From Glycomyces lechevalierae (GTDB lineage: Bacteria > Actinomycetota > Actinomycetes > Mycobacteriales > Micromonosporaceae): DNA of 64,000 nt. Positions 8,515-17,223 of this stretch are shown piece by piece. Positions within the stretch are counted from its first letter, which is position 1. Each line of letters begins with the position of its first letter. The stretch covers positions 40,120 to 104,119 of the forward strand of contig NZ_JAPZVQ010000020.1 of assembly GCF_027622945.1 (NCBI RefSeq), read 5' to 3'. The notes beneath the pieces were generated by a model, which had not been told where the DNA came from, did no database searches, and worked only from the letters and a program-made list of their open reading frames with translations. The translations under genes were made by a program, and so were the position numbers.

Positions 8515-8934
8515 TCAGGCGGGGACCCAGACGCTCAGCGGTTCGAAGCTGCCGAGGTCGGCGATGGAGCTGGAGCCGGGCACCTGGTACGGGCCGCCGA
8601 CGCAGTCGTCGTTGGCGAAGAGGGCGGCGCCGGAGGTGTTGGTGTTGATCGCGGAGTTGACGCGGCCGCCCCAGCCGTGGTCCACGAGGCTGACGCAGGT
8701 GCCGGGTTCGACGAGCGAGCTGACGGTGAACCGCTCGCCGGTGAAGTTCGCGCCTTCGTAGAGGCACAGGGTGTCGGTGAAGCTGCAGTCGTCGGCGCTC
8801 GCGGCGTCGGCGGGAGCGGCCGCGGCGGGGCTCGCGGCGGCGAGCAGAGCGGTCGCGGTGAGGGCTAGGAGGACGGCCGGGGTTCGCTTGCGGCGGTAGG
8901 GGTTCGCGTCGGTGGCTTGGGGGTGCTTGCGCAT
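8515..8934 (-). CDS. Secreted peptidase-inhibitor family I36 / beta-gamma-crystallin-like protein
   Basis: 139 aa. The ATG at 8934 is used because AAGGAG lies 9 nt upstream; an in-frame ATG at 8964 lacks this. A Sec signal peptide is clear: basic RRKRTP, then VLLALTATALLAAASPAAAA. The mature part, about 95 aa, carries the I36 pattern CLYEGANFTGERF and a WGGRVNSAINT segment, with four Cys likely to form two disulfides. I36 members inhibit metalloproteases or act as structural greek-key proteins; the activity here is untested. It diverges from the GH12 gene across 247 bp. Confidence 0.85.
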   Translation of the reverse strand: MRKHPQATDANPYRRKRTPAVLLALTATALLAAASPAAAAPADAASADDCSFTDTLCLYEGANFTGERFTVSSLVEPGTCVSLVDHGWGGRVNSAINTNTSGAALFANDDCVGGPYQVPGSSSIADLGSFEPLSVWVPA

Positions 8935-8987
8935 GCGCTGATGCTCCTTCGTACCGAGTTGCATTGGCAGTCAAGCATATCGATATC

Positions 8988-9001
8988 TGGGAGCGTTGTC
9001 A
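8988..9001. promoter_or_regulatory. CebR-like (cellulose-utilisation LacI) operator candidate
   Basis: TGGGAGCGTTGTCA matches the known CebR operator TGGGAGCGCTCCCA at 11 of 14 positions: one full half-site and a degenerate second half. It lies between the secreted inhibitor gene and the GH12 gene, 181 bp from the GH12 start. TTGACA at 9050-9055 downstream could be a -35 element, but no good -10 is paired with it. Confidence 0.4.
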
Positions 9002-9181
9002 CCGCCAGGGTCATCTGATCTTTATTTTGTTTACTCGGCCGATCAAACATTGACAGTTCGCCCGAAATATTAGAACATGTCCATGTATCAGGCCAGTTTT
9101 CACAACCGGCCGCAGTTCGAAACGACAAGTGCGCGCCGGCACGGTGGCCTCCACCGGCGGCACGCAAGAAGGAAAGGTCAG

Positions 9182-9937
9182 ATGAAATACACCAAGAGCA
9201 AGTCGGTCGTCGTCGCCCGACTGGCCCTGGCAGTCATCGTCATCGCCGGGCTCCTGGGGCTCGCGTCCCCGGCGCAGGCCCAGGTCTACTCCACCTGCGA
9301 CCGGTGGGGCTCGCACCAGCAGAACGACTGGACGGTCTACAACAACATCTGGGGCGAGAACTACGGCACCCAGTGCCTCACCGTCAACAGCGCCAACTCC
9401 TGGTACGTCGACGCCAACCACAACGGCGGCGGCATCAAGTCGTACCCGAACACCTCGGTGAGCCCCAACACCCCGCTGTCGCAGATGGCCAACGCGGGCT
9501 TCACGTACGACACCTCCTCCGCCCCCGCCTCCAGCGGCGACTGGTGGAACTGGACGGCCGATCTCTGGTCCGCGAACAACCAGGACGAGATCATGATCTT
9601 CACGAGCTGGTACCCGCAGGGGCCGGCCGGCGGCTGGGGACAGCAGATCGCGAGCAACGTGACCGTGGGCGGCATCCTCTACGCGTCGGTCTGGCAGGCC
9701 GACCCGGGCTGGAACGTCCTGCAGTTCATCCCCGCCAACCAGAACGACAAGGGTCACGTGGACGCCCTGGCGACCTGGCAGTGGGCCACCCAGCAGGGCC
9801 TCCTGCGCAACACCGACTTCAGCACCATGCAGTTCGGCCTCGAGATCACCTCGACCAGCGGCCAGCAGAAGCGGTACTCGCTCAACGAATACCACGCCTG
9901 GTGGACCAACACCTCCGGCGGCGGATCCGGCATCTGA
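9182..9937 (+). CDS. Secreted glycoside hydrolase family 12 (endo-glucanase / xyloglucanase)
   Basis: 251 aa. The start at 9182 has AAGGAAAGG just upstream, and gives a Sec signal (KSKSVVVARLALAVIVIAGL, cleaved after AQA). The mature enzyme starts CDRWGSHQQNDWTVYNNIWG, the usual GH12 opening. The nucleophile Glu is in DEIMIFTSW and the acid/base Glu in MQFGLEITSTSG, so both catalytic residues are present. There is no carbohydrate-binding module, so it would work on soluble or accessible beta-1,4-glucan. A strong hairpin follows the stop. Possible CebR-type control is suggested by the operator-like site upstream. Confidence 0.93.
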   Translation: MKYTKSKSVVVARLALAVIVIAGLLGLASPAQAQVYSTCDRWGSHQQNDWTVYNNIWGENYGTQCLTVNSANSWYVDANHNGGGIKSYPNTSVSPNTPLSQMANAGFTYDTSSAPASSGDWWNWTADLWSANNQDEIMIFTSWYPQGPAGGWGQQIASNVTVGGILYASVWQADPGWNVLQFIPANQNDKGHVDALATWQWATQQGLLRNTDFSTMQFGLEITSTSGQQKRYSLNEYHAWWTNTSGGGSGI

Positions 9938-9945
9938 GCCTCTTC

Positions 9946-9982
9946 GGGCCGGTCGATCCGAGCATTGCGGATCGACCGGCCC
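9946..9982. terminator. Bidirectional terminator, GH12 / DUF4132
   Basis: A 15-bp perfect stem, GGGCCGGTCGATCCG (9946-9960) with its complement (9968-9982), and a 7-nt loop, lies between convergent genes. Confidence 0.8.
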
Positions 9983-9991
9983 GTCCGTGCC

Positions 9992-12900
9992 TTATTCGGA
10001 CGCGTCCCTCAGTCCCATGAGCCGGGCGAGGAGTTCCGCGGCGGTCACGGGGTCGAGGTCGCGGCCGGGGAGCGGCCGGGCGAAATCGGGGTGGCGGTTG
10101 CGGTTCGCCTGAAGCCGCAGGTTGGTGACGGTGTGCACGGCCTCGCGATCGGGCGAGTACGGCTCGGGAACAGGGTCGACGTCGCCGAGGAGGCAGCCGC
10201 CCAGGACGGTCCGCTGGAGGTGCCAGCCCCAGCGGTCCTCCTCCGGGGAGCCGTTGAGCTCCATCCACCCGATCCGGGCGCCGAGGGTGCCGAAGTCGCC
10301 CTGGAAGCCGTCGAAGCGGGTGAGGCGGCCGGTCTCGAGCTCCTCCTCGGTGAGCGCCGGGACCGGGCGCGAGAGCTGGTCGAACGGCTGAATGAGCATG
10401 TAGTCGTCGAAGATCCGGACCCAGGCGGCGGTGTCGTCGCCGAGCAGCGCCGGATGGGCGAGGCGGATCGCGTCGCCGGGATCGCACTCGCGGTCGTCGA
10501 CGTCGGCGAAACCGCCGTCCTCGGCGATGCGGCAGCCCCCGCCCGCGCCGAACCACACGACGCGGCGGGTGAAGGCCCCGAGGATGGGATGCGCGTCGAG
10601 GAGGCGGAGGTCCTCGCGGGTGAAGACGCGACCGCTGAGCATCTGCGCCTCGAGAAGCCGCACATGCTCTTCGGCGGTGTCCTCGACCGCTTTCACGAGG
10701 GACTTCCAGCGCCGGAACGAGGGTTTCGCGACCTCCTCGTCGTCGCGCAGGCCGGGCTTCGGCAGACGCGGGCGGAGCTTCCCTGCGTCGTCGGTCAGAT
10801 GCGGCGTGAGCAGCGAGTCGAAGCGGAGCTTGAACTGCCGCTTGCCGTAGTCGAAGACCAGGTTCGCCGGGTCGGTGATGCCGTGGTCGAGCGCGAGCCG
10901 GTCGGTGAGCTGCTCGAAGCCGAGGCCGCGCGAGGCGGCGAGGCGACGCGCGAGGACCCCGGCGCGGGCGGTGACCGACGGGAACTTGTCGAGCAGATGG
11001 ACGGCCCGCAGCTCCCGGAACGCGGCGTCGGTCCCGATGCGGGCCAGGACTTCGACAGCCAGGAGGGCGCGCTCGGTCTGGCTGTCCCCGGGCCATTTCC
11101 GGATGTGCGGGGCGAGGGCCGCGACGGCCTCGTCCCCGCCGAAGACGCCGAGCTGATCGATGACCCAGGAGTCCTTGCTCGGGGAGTCGGAGCGGATCCA
11201 CAGTTCGAACAGGGCCACCGAGAACCGCTGCAGCGCATCGGGATCGCACACGGCCGCGAAGTCCTCGACGCCGGGGAACGGCAGCCGCGGCGACCAGAGC
11301 GCGAGAGCCGAGACGAGGTGCCTCGCGGTCTCGGACGGCAGGGCGTACTCGTTGCCGCGCATCATGATCGGCGGCAGCAGCAGGAGATCGATCCACTCGC
11401 CGACCTTCGGTGCGGACGCGAGCGGGACGCGGGGATCGGTGGCGAGCAGGTCTCGCAGGCGCGCAAGGACTTCGGGGCCGAAGGGCGCGGCGGCGTCGAT
11501 CACGGCGTCGTCGCCCACGCGGCGGGCGAGGTAGCGGAGCGCCGCCTCGCCACCGTCGCGCTGGCGCTTGTCCGCGCCGAAAGCACTGGGCAGGAGCAGC
11601 GGGACGGCGTGCTCGCCATGGCGATCGAGCCAGTCCGCGGCGTGGGTGCGGGCCGATTTGAGGCGCGCGAACCAGTCGGCGGCGAGCGCGGCGGCCTCGC
11701 GGCTGCGGATCGGGACGAGCGCGCTCGCGTACTTCGGGGCGCTGCCGAGCTTGGCGAGCACGGCCCGGACGGCGGCGGTGCCGCCGCGGGCGAGACGGCC
11801 GCGCAGGTGTTCGGCGAGGCCGAAGCCGTGGTCGCTCTCGGAGGTCCAGAAAGCGTGCTCGTCCCAGGAGGCGAAACCGGGTTCCCTCGTGAGGAGTTCT
11901 TCGCGTTCGCCTGGGGCCCAGACGAGTTCAGTGCCCGCGGGGGCTTCGAGGCCGTCGACGGGTGCGGGGGCGCGGCGGCGCCTGCGTTCGGCCCAGGCGG
12001 GTGAGCGAAGGGCGGCGGGCAGGTCGTCCATGCTCACCGTGGGCGGCGTGGACTCGGCGAGGATGCCTTCGACCGCGGCGCGTTCAAGGTCTTGGAGTCC
12101 TTTCAGGACTTCACCGAGGTCGTGGCCGGAGTGCTGCAGCACGCCTGCGATGCGGACGCGCACGGTCGCCGGGGCGGCCGGTCCTTCGGCGGCCACGCCG
12201 CGGGCGAAGTGCCGCGGACGGCACTCCGCCGCGCGCTTGAGACCGGCGAGCGCTTCGTGCCGGTCGGCGTGGCGGACCAGGTACGAGGCGGCCGCGCCGG
12301 TGGGGACGAGCGCGATCGCCTCGTACAGCAGGGACCGGAGCGGGGTGTTGAGCCTCTCGCTGTCGAGCACCCCCGCGAACAGGTCGAAGGCGGCGGGCCC
12401 CAGGTTCGCGACGATCGCGGCGACCGTGTCGGGGTAGATGTACCGGTAGCTGAAGCTCGAGATCCAGTTACTGAGCTGGTCGGTCGTGGAGACCACGGAC
12501 CAGATCGCGAGTTCGATCCGGGCGTCGCCGGCGAAGGCGAAGCGGGCGCGGCAGGCGTCGACGACCCAGTCGTGCTCGTCCGGGAGGAGGATGGCGGCAG
12601 CGGCTTGATGCAGGGGCGTTTCGCGGTGCGCCGCAACGGAGGCGACGACCCTGCGGTACTCGTCTTCCGAGGCTTCGGCGAGGAGGCTGCGGGCGAGCAG
12701 CAGAGCGCCGTCGCGGTCGGTCCACAGGCGCCAGGTGAACGCGTTTGTGGTGCCTTCGACGACGGCCGGCAGCGCGTAGGTCGCGCCGTTCCGCCGCGCC
12801 GGCTCCCAGTCGGTCTCGGCGCACATGTCCTCGACGGCGGCGGCGACCGCGAACGGGAGGCCGTGCTCAATCACCCAGGCGGCGAACAGCTCCTGGCCTT

Positions 12901-13231
12901 TGAGGGCGCTCTCCTTGCCGGAGGCGAAGATCGCGCTGTACCCGTCGGTGTAGCGCATGAGCGCGGCCACGGCCGCGGCGCCGACGGGGTTCGGGTCCCC
13001 GTTGAGGTGGGCGAGCCCGGCGGCGGAGCGGACCGGATCGGCGCCGTCGAGGCTGAGGGCGATTTCAAGGTCGGCCCTGGACGCCTCGGTCTGGGCGGCC
13101 ATGCGCGCGGGCGCCTCCGGGTCCAGCGCGACGGGACGGCGGATCGCGTTGCCGCGCCGCGGCAGGACCCGGGCGGCCCAATCACGCGGCAGGATCAGTG
13201 GATCTTCTTGCGCTGCAACAGGTTCGGTCAT
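9992..13231 (-). CDS. DUF4132 domain protein (paralogue 1)
   Basis: 1,079 aa, no signal or membrane segment. The C-terminal 230 residues carry the DUF4132 signature (WVRIFDDYMLIQPFDQLSRP, then EELETGRLTRFDGF). The rest is helical and HEAT-like, suggesting a scaffold. The N-terminus (LPRDWAARVLPRRGNAIR) aligns with that of the protein at 60643, and the two are paralogues through most of their length. Members of this group include the E. coli MolR region protein, whose function is not established. It is monocistronic and ends at a shared terminator with GH12. Confidence 0.8.
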   Translation of the reverse strand: MTEPVAAQEDPLILPRDWAARVLPRRGNAIRRPVALDPEAPARMAAQTEASRADLEIALSLDGADPVRSAAGLAHLNGDPNPVGAAAVAALMRYTDGYSAIFASGKESALKGQELFAAWVIEHGLPFAVAAAVEDMCAETDWEPARRNGATYALPAVVEGTTNAFTWRLWTDRDGALLLARSLLAEASEDEYRRVVASVAAHRETPLHQAAAAILLPDEHDWVVDACRARFAFAGDARIELAIWSVVSTTDQLSNWISSFSYRYIYPDTVAAIVANLGPAAFDLFAGVLDSERLNTPLRSLLYEAIALVPTGAAASYLVRHADRHEALAGLKRAAECRPRHFARGVAAEGPAAPATVRVRIAGVLQHSGHDLGEVLKGLQDLERAAVEGILAESTPPTVSMDDLPAALRSPAWAERRRRRAPAPVDGLEAPAGTELVWAPGEREELLTREPGFASWDEHAFWTSESDHGFGLAEHLRGRLARGGTAAVRAVLAKLGSAPKYASALVPIRSREAAALAADWFARLKSARTHAADWLDRHGEHAVPLLLPSAFGADKRQRDGGEAALRYLARRVGDDAVIDAAAPFGPEVLARLRDLLATDPRVPLASAPKVGEWIDLLLLPPIMMRGNEYALPSETARHLVSALALWSPRLPFPGVEDFAAVCDPDALQRFSVALFELWIRSDSPSKDSWVIDQLGVFGGDEAVAALAPHIRKWPGDSQTERALLAVEVLARIGTDAAFRELRAVHLLDKFPSVTARAGVLARRLAASRGLGFEQLTDRLALDHGITDPANLVFDYGKRQFKLRFDSLLTPHLTDDAGKLRPRLPKPGLRDDEEVAKPSFRRWKSLVKAVEDTAEEHVRLLEAQMLSGRVFTREDLRLLDAHPILGAFTRRVVWFGAGGGCRIAEDGGFADVDDRECDPGDAIRLAHPALLGDDTAAWVRIFDDYMLIQPFDQLSRPVPALTEEELETGRLTRFDGFQGDFGTLGARIGWMELNGSPEEDRWGWHLQRTVLGGCLLGDVDPVPEPYSPDREAVHTVTNLRLQANRNRHPDFARPLPGRDLDPVTAAELLARLMGLRDASE

Positions 13232-13311
13232 CTCGGTCCTTCACGGGGCGTGGTTCCCAAAGATCATAGGACCAGGCTGCGACAACGCCGCCCCGGCGGC
13301 CCCGACCTGCG

Positions 13312-14271
13312 CTAACCGCGGATGAAGTACTCGAGTTCCCCGATCGCCACGGCCTTGCCGGGCTCGTGCCCGTAGGCGCCGAGGACGGTGAGCCGCACGG
13401 CGGTCACGTCGCTGACGCCGAGTTCGAACGTCTGCGGCTCGGCGGAGTCGGCGAGCGTGACCTGTTCGGTCTCGACGTCACCGTCCTCAGTGAACATCCG
13501 CAGCTCGATCTCCTCGGGCCGGGCCTGGGCGAGGAACGCCTCCTGGTCGCGGGAGACGCCGGGCGAGACGATCAGGTAGACCAGGCGCACCGGCTCGGCG
13601 AAGTCGGCCTGGATCCACTCGTCCACACCGTCGCCTTCCAGGTCCGGGGCCCAGTACTCGTTGGAGATTCCGTCGAACGCGAACTCGGCGCCGGTCGCCT
13701 CGCTCGAGGCGCTGATCGCGCTGGGCGACACCGGCTCCGCGTCGGCGATGCGGTCGCGCAGGTTTTCGAGCCACGGGGTGGAGACCGGGAGCGCGGGAAG
13801 GAAGACGATGAGCAGGAGCACGGCCGAGACGATGAGCGAGACGAGCACGAACCGTCTGATGTGGAATTTGCGACGCGGCTTCTTGCGGTACCCGGCGGCG
13901 TGCTCCTTGCGGCGGCGACGCCAGCGCCGCCACCACGGTTCCTTTGCGGGAGGGGCGGTCTGGCGGAGTGCGGTGCCGCATGATCGGCAGAAGTGCCGGG
14001 AGGGGTCGTTGCCGATGCCGCAGGCGGGACAGGCGAGGCCGGCGGGTGCCGGGGTCGGCTCGGGCTGCGGCGGTGCGGCTTCCGGGACTGCTTCGGGCGC
14101 GTCGGGCTGCTCAACGGCGGGCGCTTGCGGCGGCGCGTCCGTTTCAGGCTGGGCCGCAGGGGGATCCGCGGCCGCGCCGTTGTCGTCTTCCCAGTTCAGG
14201 TACTCGCCGCAGGTGCCGCAGAACCGGTCCTGGGGGTTCGCGGTCGTGCCGCAGGCTTCGCAAACGATCAC
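13312..14271 (-). CDS. Zinc-ribbon, single-pass membrane protein with discoidin/NADase-type glycan-binding-like domain
   Basis: 319 aa, GTG start. Two CxxC...CxxC ribbons are seen (C4, C7, C18, C21 and C81, C84, C95, C98) around a Pro/Ala-rich linker. After a very basic stretch (WWRRWRRRRKEH) comes one membrane helix at about 141-162, and then a beta-rich domain (180-319; ISASSEATGAEFAFDG, NEYWAPDLEGDGVDEW) of galactose-binding type. The ribbons should be cytoplasmic and the binding domain outside. It follows the gene at 14284 by 12 bp. The layout recalls membrane proteins reported beside Streptomyces contractile systems (CisA-like); that link is inference from architecture and position. Confidence 0.65.
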   Translation of the reverse strand: MIVCEACGTTANPQDRFCGTCGEYLNWEDDNGAAADPPAAQPETDAPPQAPAVEQPDAPEAVPEAAPPQPEPTPAPAGLACPACGIGNDPSRHFCRSCGTALRQTAPPAKEPWWRRWRRRRKEHAAGYRKKPRRKFHIRRFVLVSLIVSAVLLLIVFLPALPVSTPWLENLRDRIADAEPVSPSAISASSEATGAEFAFDGISNEYWAPDLEGDGVDEWIQADFAEPVRLVYLIVSPGVSRDQEAFLAQARPEEIELRMFTEDGDVETEQVTLADSAEPQTFELGVSDVTAVRLTVLGAYGHEPGKAVAIGELEYFIRG

Positions 14272-14283
14272 CGGTCCGCTCCG

Positions 14284-15573
14284 TCATTCCTCTTCTTCGG
14301 GCAGTTCGATCGTGAGTCCGTTGAGGACGGCCGCCGGCCGGCAGGCGTCCGAGCTGGCGCCGGGCAGGCGCGGTCCCGGCGTCTCGCAGACCACGCGGAG
14401 GGTGATCTCCTTCCCTTCGGGCACTTCGACGGGGGTCACGAAGTGGTAGTCGAGGTCCCGGAAGTTGGCGAGGGAGAGCCGGTACTGCACGTCGCCGTCG
14501 ATGAGGACCTCGAGGAGTCCCGTGTCGCCCTGCGGGTTCTCCAGGATGAGATCGGTCATCGCGAACATCGTGCCCTCGGCGGGCTCGTGGTCGTCGGTCG
14601 CCGTCGCGCCGGCATTGGCGGTGACGTCGAGGCGGATCGTCGCGGCGGTCTCGACAGGTGCGGGCGGGGCCGGTTCGAGGGTGGTGCCCTCGAGCTCCTC
14701 GAGCACTTCCTCGGCGAGTTCCTCGGCCGATTCTCCTTGGGCCGCAGCCTCCTCAGCGTCCTCTTCGGCAGCGGAGGCCTGCTCTCCCAGGGCTTCCAGG
14801 TCGTCGGACACGGCCTCGGTCGCGGCGGTCTCGACGGCGGGTTTGAGCAGGAACATCCAGGCCGCGATGAGCAGCGCGATGAGGGCGAGGATCGCGGCGA
14901 GCCAGCGCCCGGTCGACTTGGGGAAGAACGGCCGCTGGACGAGGCTGCCGTCCATCACGTGCGGTTCGGTGCCGTCGCCTTGGGCCACGGCCTGGAACGG
15001 GTGGGTGACCGGGCCGCCGCGCCAGCGGCGCTTGCGGGCGCGGACCTTGAGCTTGCTGAACATCGCCTGGCCGGGCGGGACGACGAGCCGTTCCGGTTCG
15101 GGGGTGACGGCGAGGTTGCCGTCGGGATCGGCGCCGCTGAGCCCCACCTCGATCGGGACGTTGCCGCGGTTGTCGACCGCGACCTCGTGCCTGCCGCGGC
15201 GGCGGCCGGTGGAGGTGCGCGGGATGAGCTCGGCGGTCGTCTCGTAGAAGGGTTCGACGCGCAGTTCGCCTTCGACGACGACGGCGGTGCCGGGCTGCTC
15301 GGTCGGGAGCACGCGGACCGCGTACGGGACCGGGCCGGCGGGCACGCTCGGGAGGCGCGGCGGCGCGAACACGATCTGGACGGCCTGGTCGCGGCCGGGG
15401 TAGATCGAGAGCTCCTGCGGTTCGACGACGGCCCAGGCGGCGGGCGCGCCCAGGACCTCGAACCGGTAGGACTCGACGATCTTGCCCGTGTTGTGGACCG
15501 AGAGCTGAGACGCGGCGGACTGGCCGCATGCGACGTCGAGCACGGGCTGACTGAGGGAGGCGACGGTGGCCAT
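14284..15573 (-). CDS. Ig-like (COG1470-type) single-pass membrane protein, eCIS neighbour
   Basis: 429 aa. The ATG at 15573 begins the conserved MATVASLSQPVLDVACGQ; the open frame continues upstream, but in low-quality, Arg-rich sequence. Residues 1-210 form two beta-sandwich repeats like those of COG1470 proteins (VHNTGKIVESYRFEV, VDNRGNVPIEVGLSG). One membrane helix lies at 224-243, preceded by LVQRPFFP. An acidic coiled-coil-prone segment (255-305) and a final beta domain follow. With no signal peptide, the Ig-like part would be cytoplasmic and the C-terminus outside. It is operonic with the zinc-ribbon gene downstream. Catalytic function is not suggested by any motif. Confidence 0.65.
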   Translation of the reverse strand: MATVASLSQPVLDVACGQSAASQLSVHNTGKIVESYRFEVLGAPAAWAVVEPQELSIYPGRDQAVQIVFAPPRLPSVPAGPVPYAVRVLPTEQPGTAVVVEGELRVEPFYETTAELIPRTSTGRRRGRHEVAVDNRGNVPIEVGLSGADPDGNLAVTPEPERLVVPPGQAMFSKLKVRARKRRWRGGPVTHPFQAVAQGDGTEPHVMDGSLVQRPFFPKSTGRWLAAILALIALLIAAWMFLLKPAVETAATEAVSDDLEALGEQASAAEEDAEEAAAQGESAEELAEEVLEELEGTTLEPAPPAPVETAATIRLDVTANAGATATDDHEPAEGTMFAMTDLILENPQGDTGLLEVLIDGDVQYRLSLANFRDLDYHFVTPVEVPEGKEITLRVVCETPGPRLPGASSDACRPAAVLNGLTIELPEEEE

Positions 15574-15951
15574 ACCTGGACGGTAGGCGTGACGGGCCGA
15601 TTCGGCGGTGGGGCTTGGGGAAGCGAACCAGGCAGTCTTCACTGCCCGTTCGATCCCGCCGCAGCGCGACGCGGTGTCATCGGAGCGTTTGGGCGGGTCG
15701 CGGACAGCGAGTCGATGCCTTCTTCGGGGCCCTCCCTCCCCCCTCCCCACCCACCACCGCCACCGCCTTGTCGGCTGCCGCCTCGACCGGGCGCGCTCCG
15801 GTCGAGAGTGGTGATGACCCCGGTGCCTCCGGAAAATTCCGGATTCGTTCCGGTGCAGCGGTTGCATCCGCCGACCTGTCCAGTGTGGCAGGAGGGTACG
15901 ACAATCCAGCACTCACAGTGACGACGATCTCACCCCCCGCTCTCCCGTCTA
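15574..15951. other. 378-bp intergenic region upstream of the Ig-like membrane gene
   Basis: It holds the promoter region of the 15573 operon and the 3' flank of the esterase gene. GGCAGT-CTTC-ACTGCC forms a small inverted repeat at 15631-15646, overlapped by CTGCCCGTTCG (15642-15652), an 11-base match to one side of the eCIS palindrome described elsewhere. A pyrimidine-rich strand (TCCCTCCCCCCTCCCC) follows near 15730. No credible gene was seen. Confidence 0.4.
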
Positions 15952-16878
15952 TCAGGCCAGGCCGAAGAAGCGCAGCGTCTCGGTCTCGCGGATCGGCGGG
16001 TAGTGGTTGACGCCGCTCAGGCTGTTCGCCTCGACCAGGGGCTGGCCTCCGGTGCCGCCGTAGCGGGTGCGGGTCCAGTTCGCCTCCGGGTATTCGGTGG
16101 AGTCAGGCGTCTGGTCGGTGCCGTTGACGTTCGTCCACTGGTCGATCTCCTCCCGGAAGTTCGGGTAGAAGAGCGCGTCGTCCTCGGTCCCGTGCCAGAG
16201 CTGCATGCGCGGCCACGGCCCGTTGTAACCGGGATTGGCATTGCGGACCGCGTCGCCCCACTGCTGCGGCGTGCGGTCGATCCGGCCCTCGGAGCACTCC
16301 GAGTTCCACATCGAGCCGTTGTCGGTCGCGAAGCAGGTGAACGGCACTCCGGCGTACGCCGATCCGGCCTTGAAGACCTCCGGGTAGACGCCGAGCAGGA
16401 CGTTGGTCATCATCGCGCCCGAGGAGAACCCGGTGGCGAAGACCCGGTTGCGGTCGGCCCCGTAGTTCGCGAGCACGTAGTCCACCATGGACTTGATGCT
16501 GACCGAGTCGCTGCCCGTGCCGTTGAGCGAGGCCGGGGAGGAGACGTCGAAGCACTTGTAGTCCCGGGTCACGTTCGGGTAGACGACGATGTAGCCGTAC
16601 TGCTCCGCGAGCTCGTCGTACTTCCAGCCGAAGGCCTCCGACGCGGAGCCGTTGCACCAGTGGATGCCGACCACGACTGCCGGGTTCGGGGCGACGTTGT
16701 CGGGCACGTACACGTACATCCCGAGGTTGCCGGGGTTGTCCCCGAAGTTCGATATCTGCGTGAGCTGGGCGGCCTGGGCGGGCTTCGGCGCCGCGAAGAC
16801 CACGAGCGCCGAGGCCAGCGCGGCCGCGATCGCGACGACCGCCGCCGCGCGGCGGCGCCATGGGATGAGTCCTGCCAT
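15952..16878 (-). CDS. Secreted PHB-depolymerase-family / CE1-type esterase
   Basis: 308 aa. The ATG at 16878 has AAAGAAG upstream; an ATG 18 bp earlier is possible. The signal peptide has an RRR patch and a long hydrophobic core ending AQA. The mature domain shows the oxyanion region GIHWCNGSASEAFGW, the nucleophile GFSSGAMM (GxSxG), and a late His in SGVNHYPP, as in LpqC/acetylxylan- or feruloyl-esterase relatives. There is no binding module. It may act on acetyl groups of plant polysaccharide or on short polyesters. The divergent promoter region is shared with the beta-propeller gene. Confidence 0.87.
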   Translation of the reverse strand: MAGLIPWRRRAAAVVAIAAALASALVVFAAPKPAQAAQLTQISNFGDNPGNLGMYVYVPDNVAPNPAVVVGIHWCNGSASEAFGWKYDELAEQYGYIVVYPNVTRDYKCFDVSSPASLNGTGSDSVSIKSMVDYVLANYGADRNRVFATGFSSGAMMTNVLLGVYPEVFKAGSAYAGVPFTCFATDNGSMWNSECSEGRIDRTPQQWGDAVRNANPGYNGPWPRMQLWHGTEDDALFYPNFREEIDQWTNVNGTDQTPDSTEYPEANWTRTRYGGTGGQPLVEANSLSGVNHYPPIRETETLRFFGLA

Positions 16879-17027
16879 AGGTCTTCTTTCTCTCATGGAG
16901 ACGACCGCTTCCGGCGATGCATCCGATGAAGGTCGTGCGCTCATCGGCTTGTCGCCCTCTGCTGTCGCAAATTCGAGGCGGATTGCGGCCGTTCTCGGGT
17001 AATTTGTTGGCACTTGCGACGAAAACA

Positions 17028-17057
17028 ATGATGAAGGTCGACATCTCGATTTGTCAA
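17028..17057 (-). promoter_or_regulatory. Possible sigma70 promoter for the esterase
   Basis: On the minus strand, TTGACA (17052-17057) is followed after 18 bp by CATCAT (17028-17033, 4/6 to TATAAT). It is 150 bp from the esterase start, which implies a long leader. The rest of 16879-17223 holds the palindrome at 17101 and no gene. Confidence 0.35.
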
Positions 17058-17100
17058 TAGATTGGATGAATTCGTCCGCCGACCCCGGACGCCCAAGGCC

Positions 17101-17120
17101 CGCTGCCCGATCGGGCAGCG
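17101..17120. promoter_or_regulatory. eCIS palindrome, site 1 (20-bp perfect)
   Basis: CGCTGCCCGATCGGGCAGCG reads the same on both strands. Its 16-bp core CTGCCCG-AT-CGGGCAG (17103-17118) recurs at 20247, 24832 and 28247. It lies between two divergent starts, so it is not a terminator; it is 105 bp upstream of the beta-propeller start. Confidence 0.6.
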
Positions 17121-17223
17121 ATGATCGCCCCCGGCCCCGGCCGCTCGGACCTTCCGCGCGGGCGGCGCTGCGGGACCATCGAGGATGCGGGCGCGTGCCC
17201 GCTCCCCGGCGAGCGAGGTGGTC

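Noticed and set aside
9050..9085. TTGACA at 9050 as a firm promoter for the GH12 gene
   Set aside because: No acceptable -10 at 16-18 bp spacing was found.
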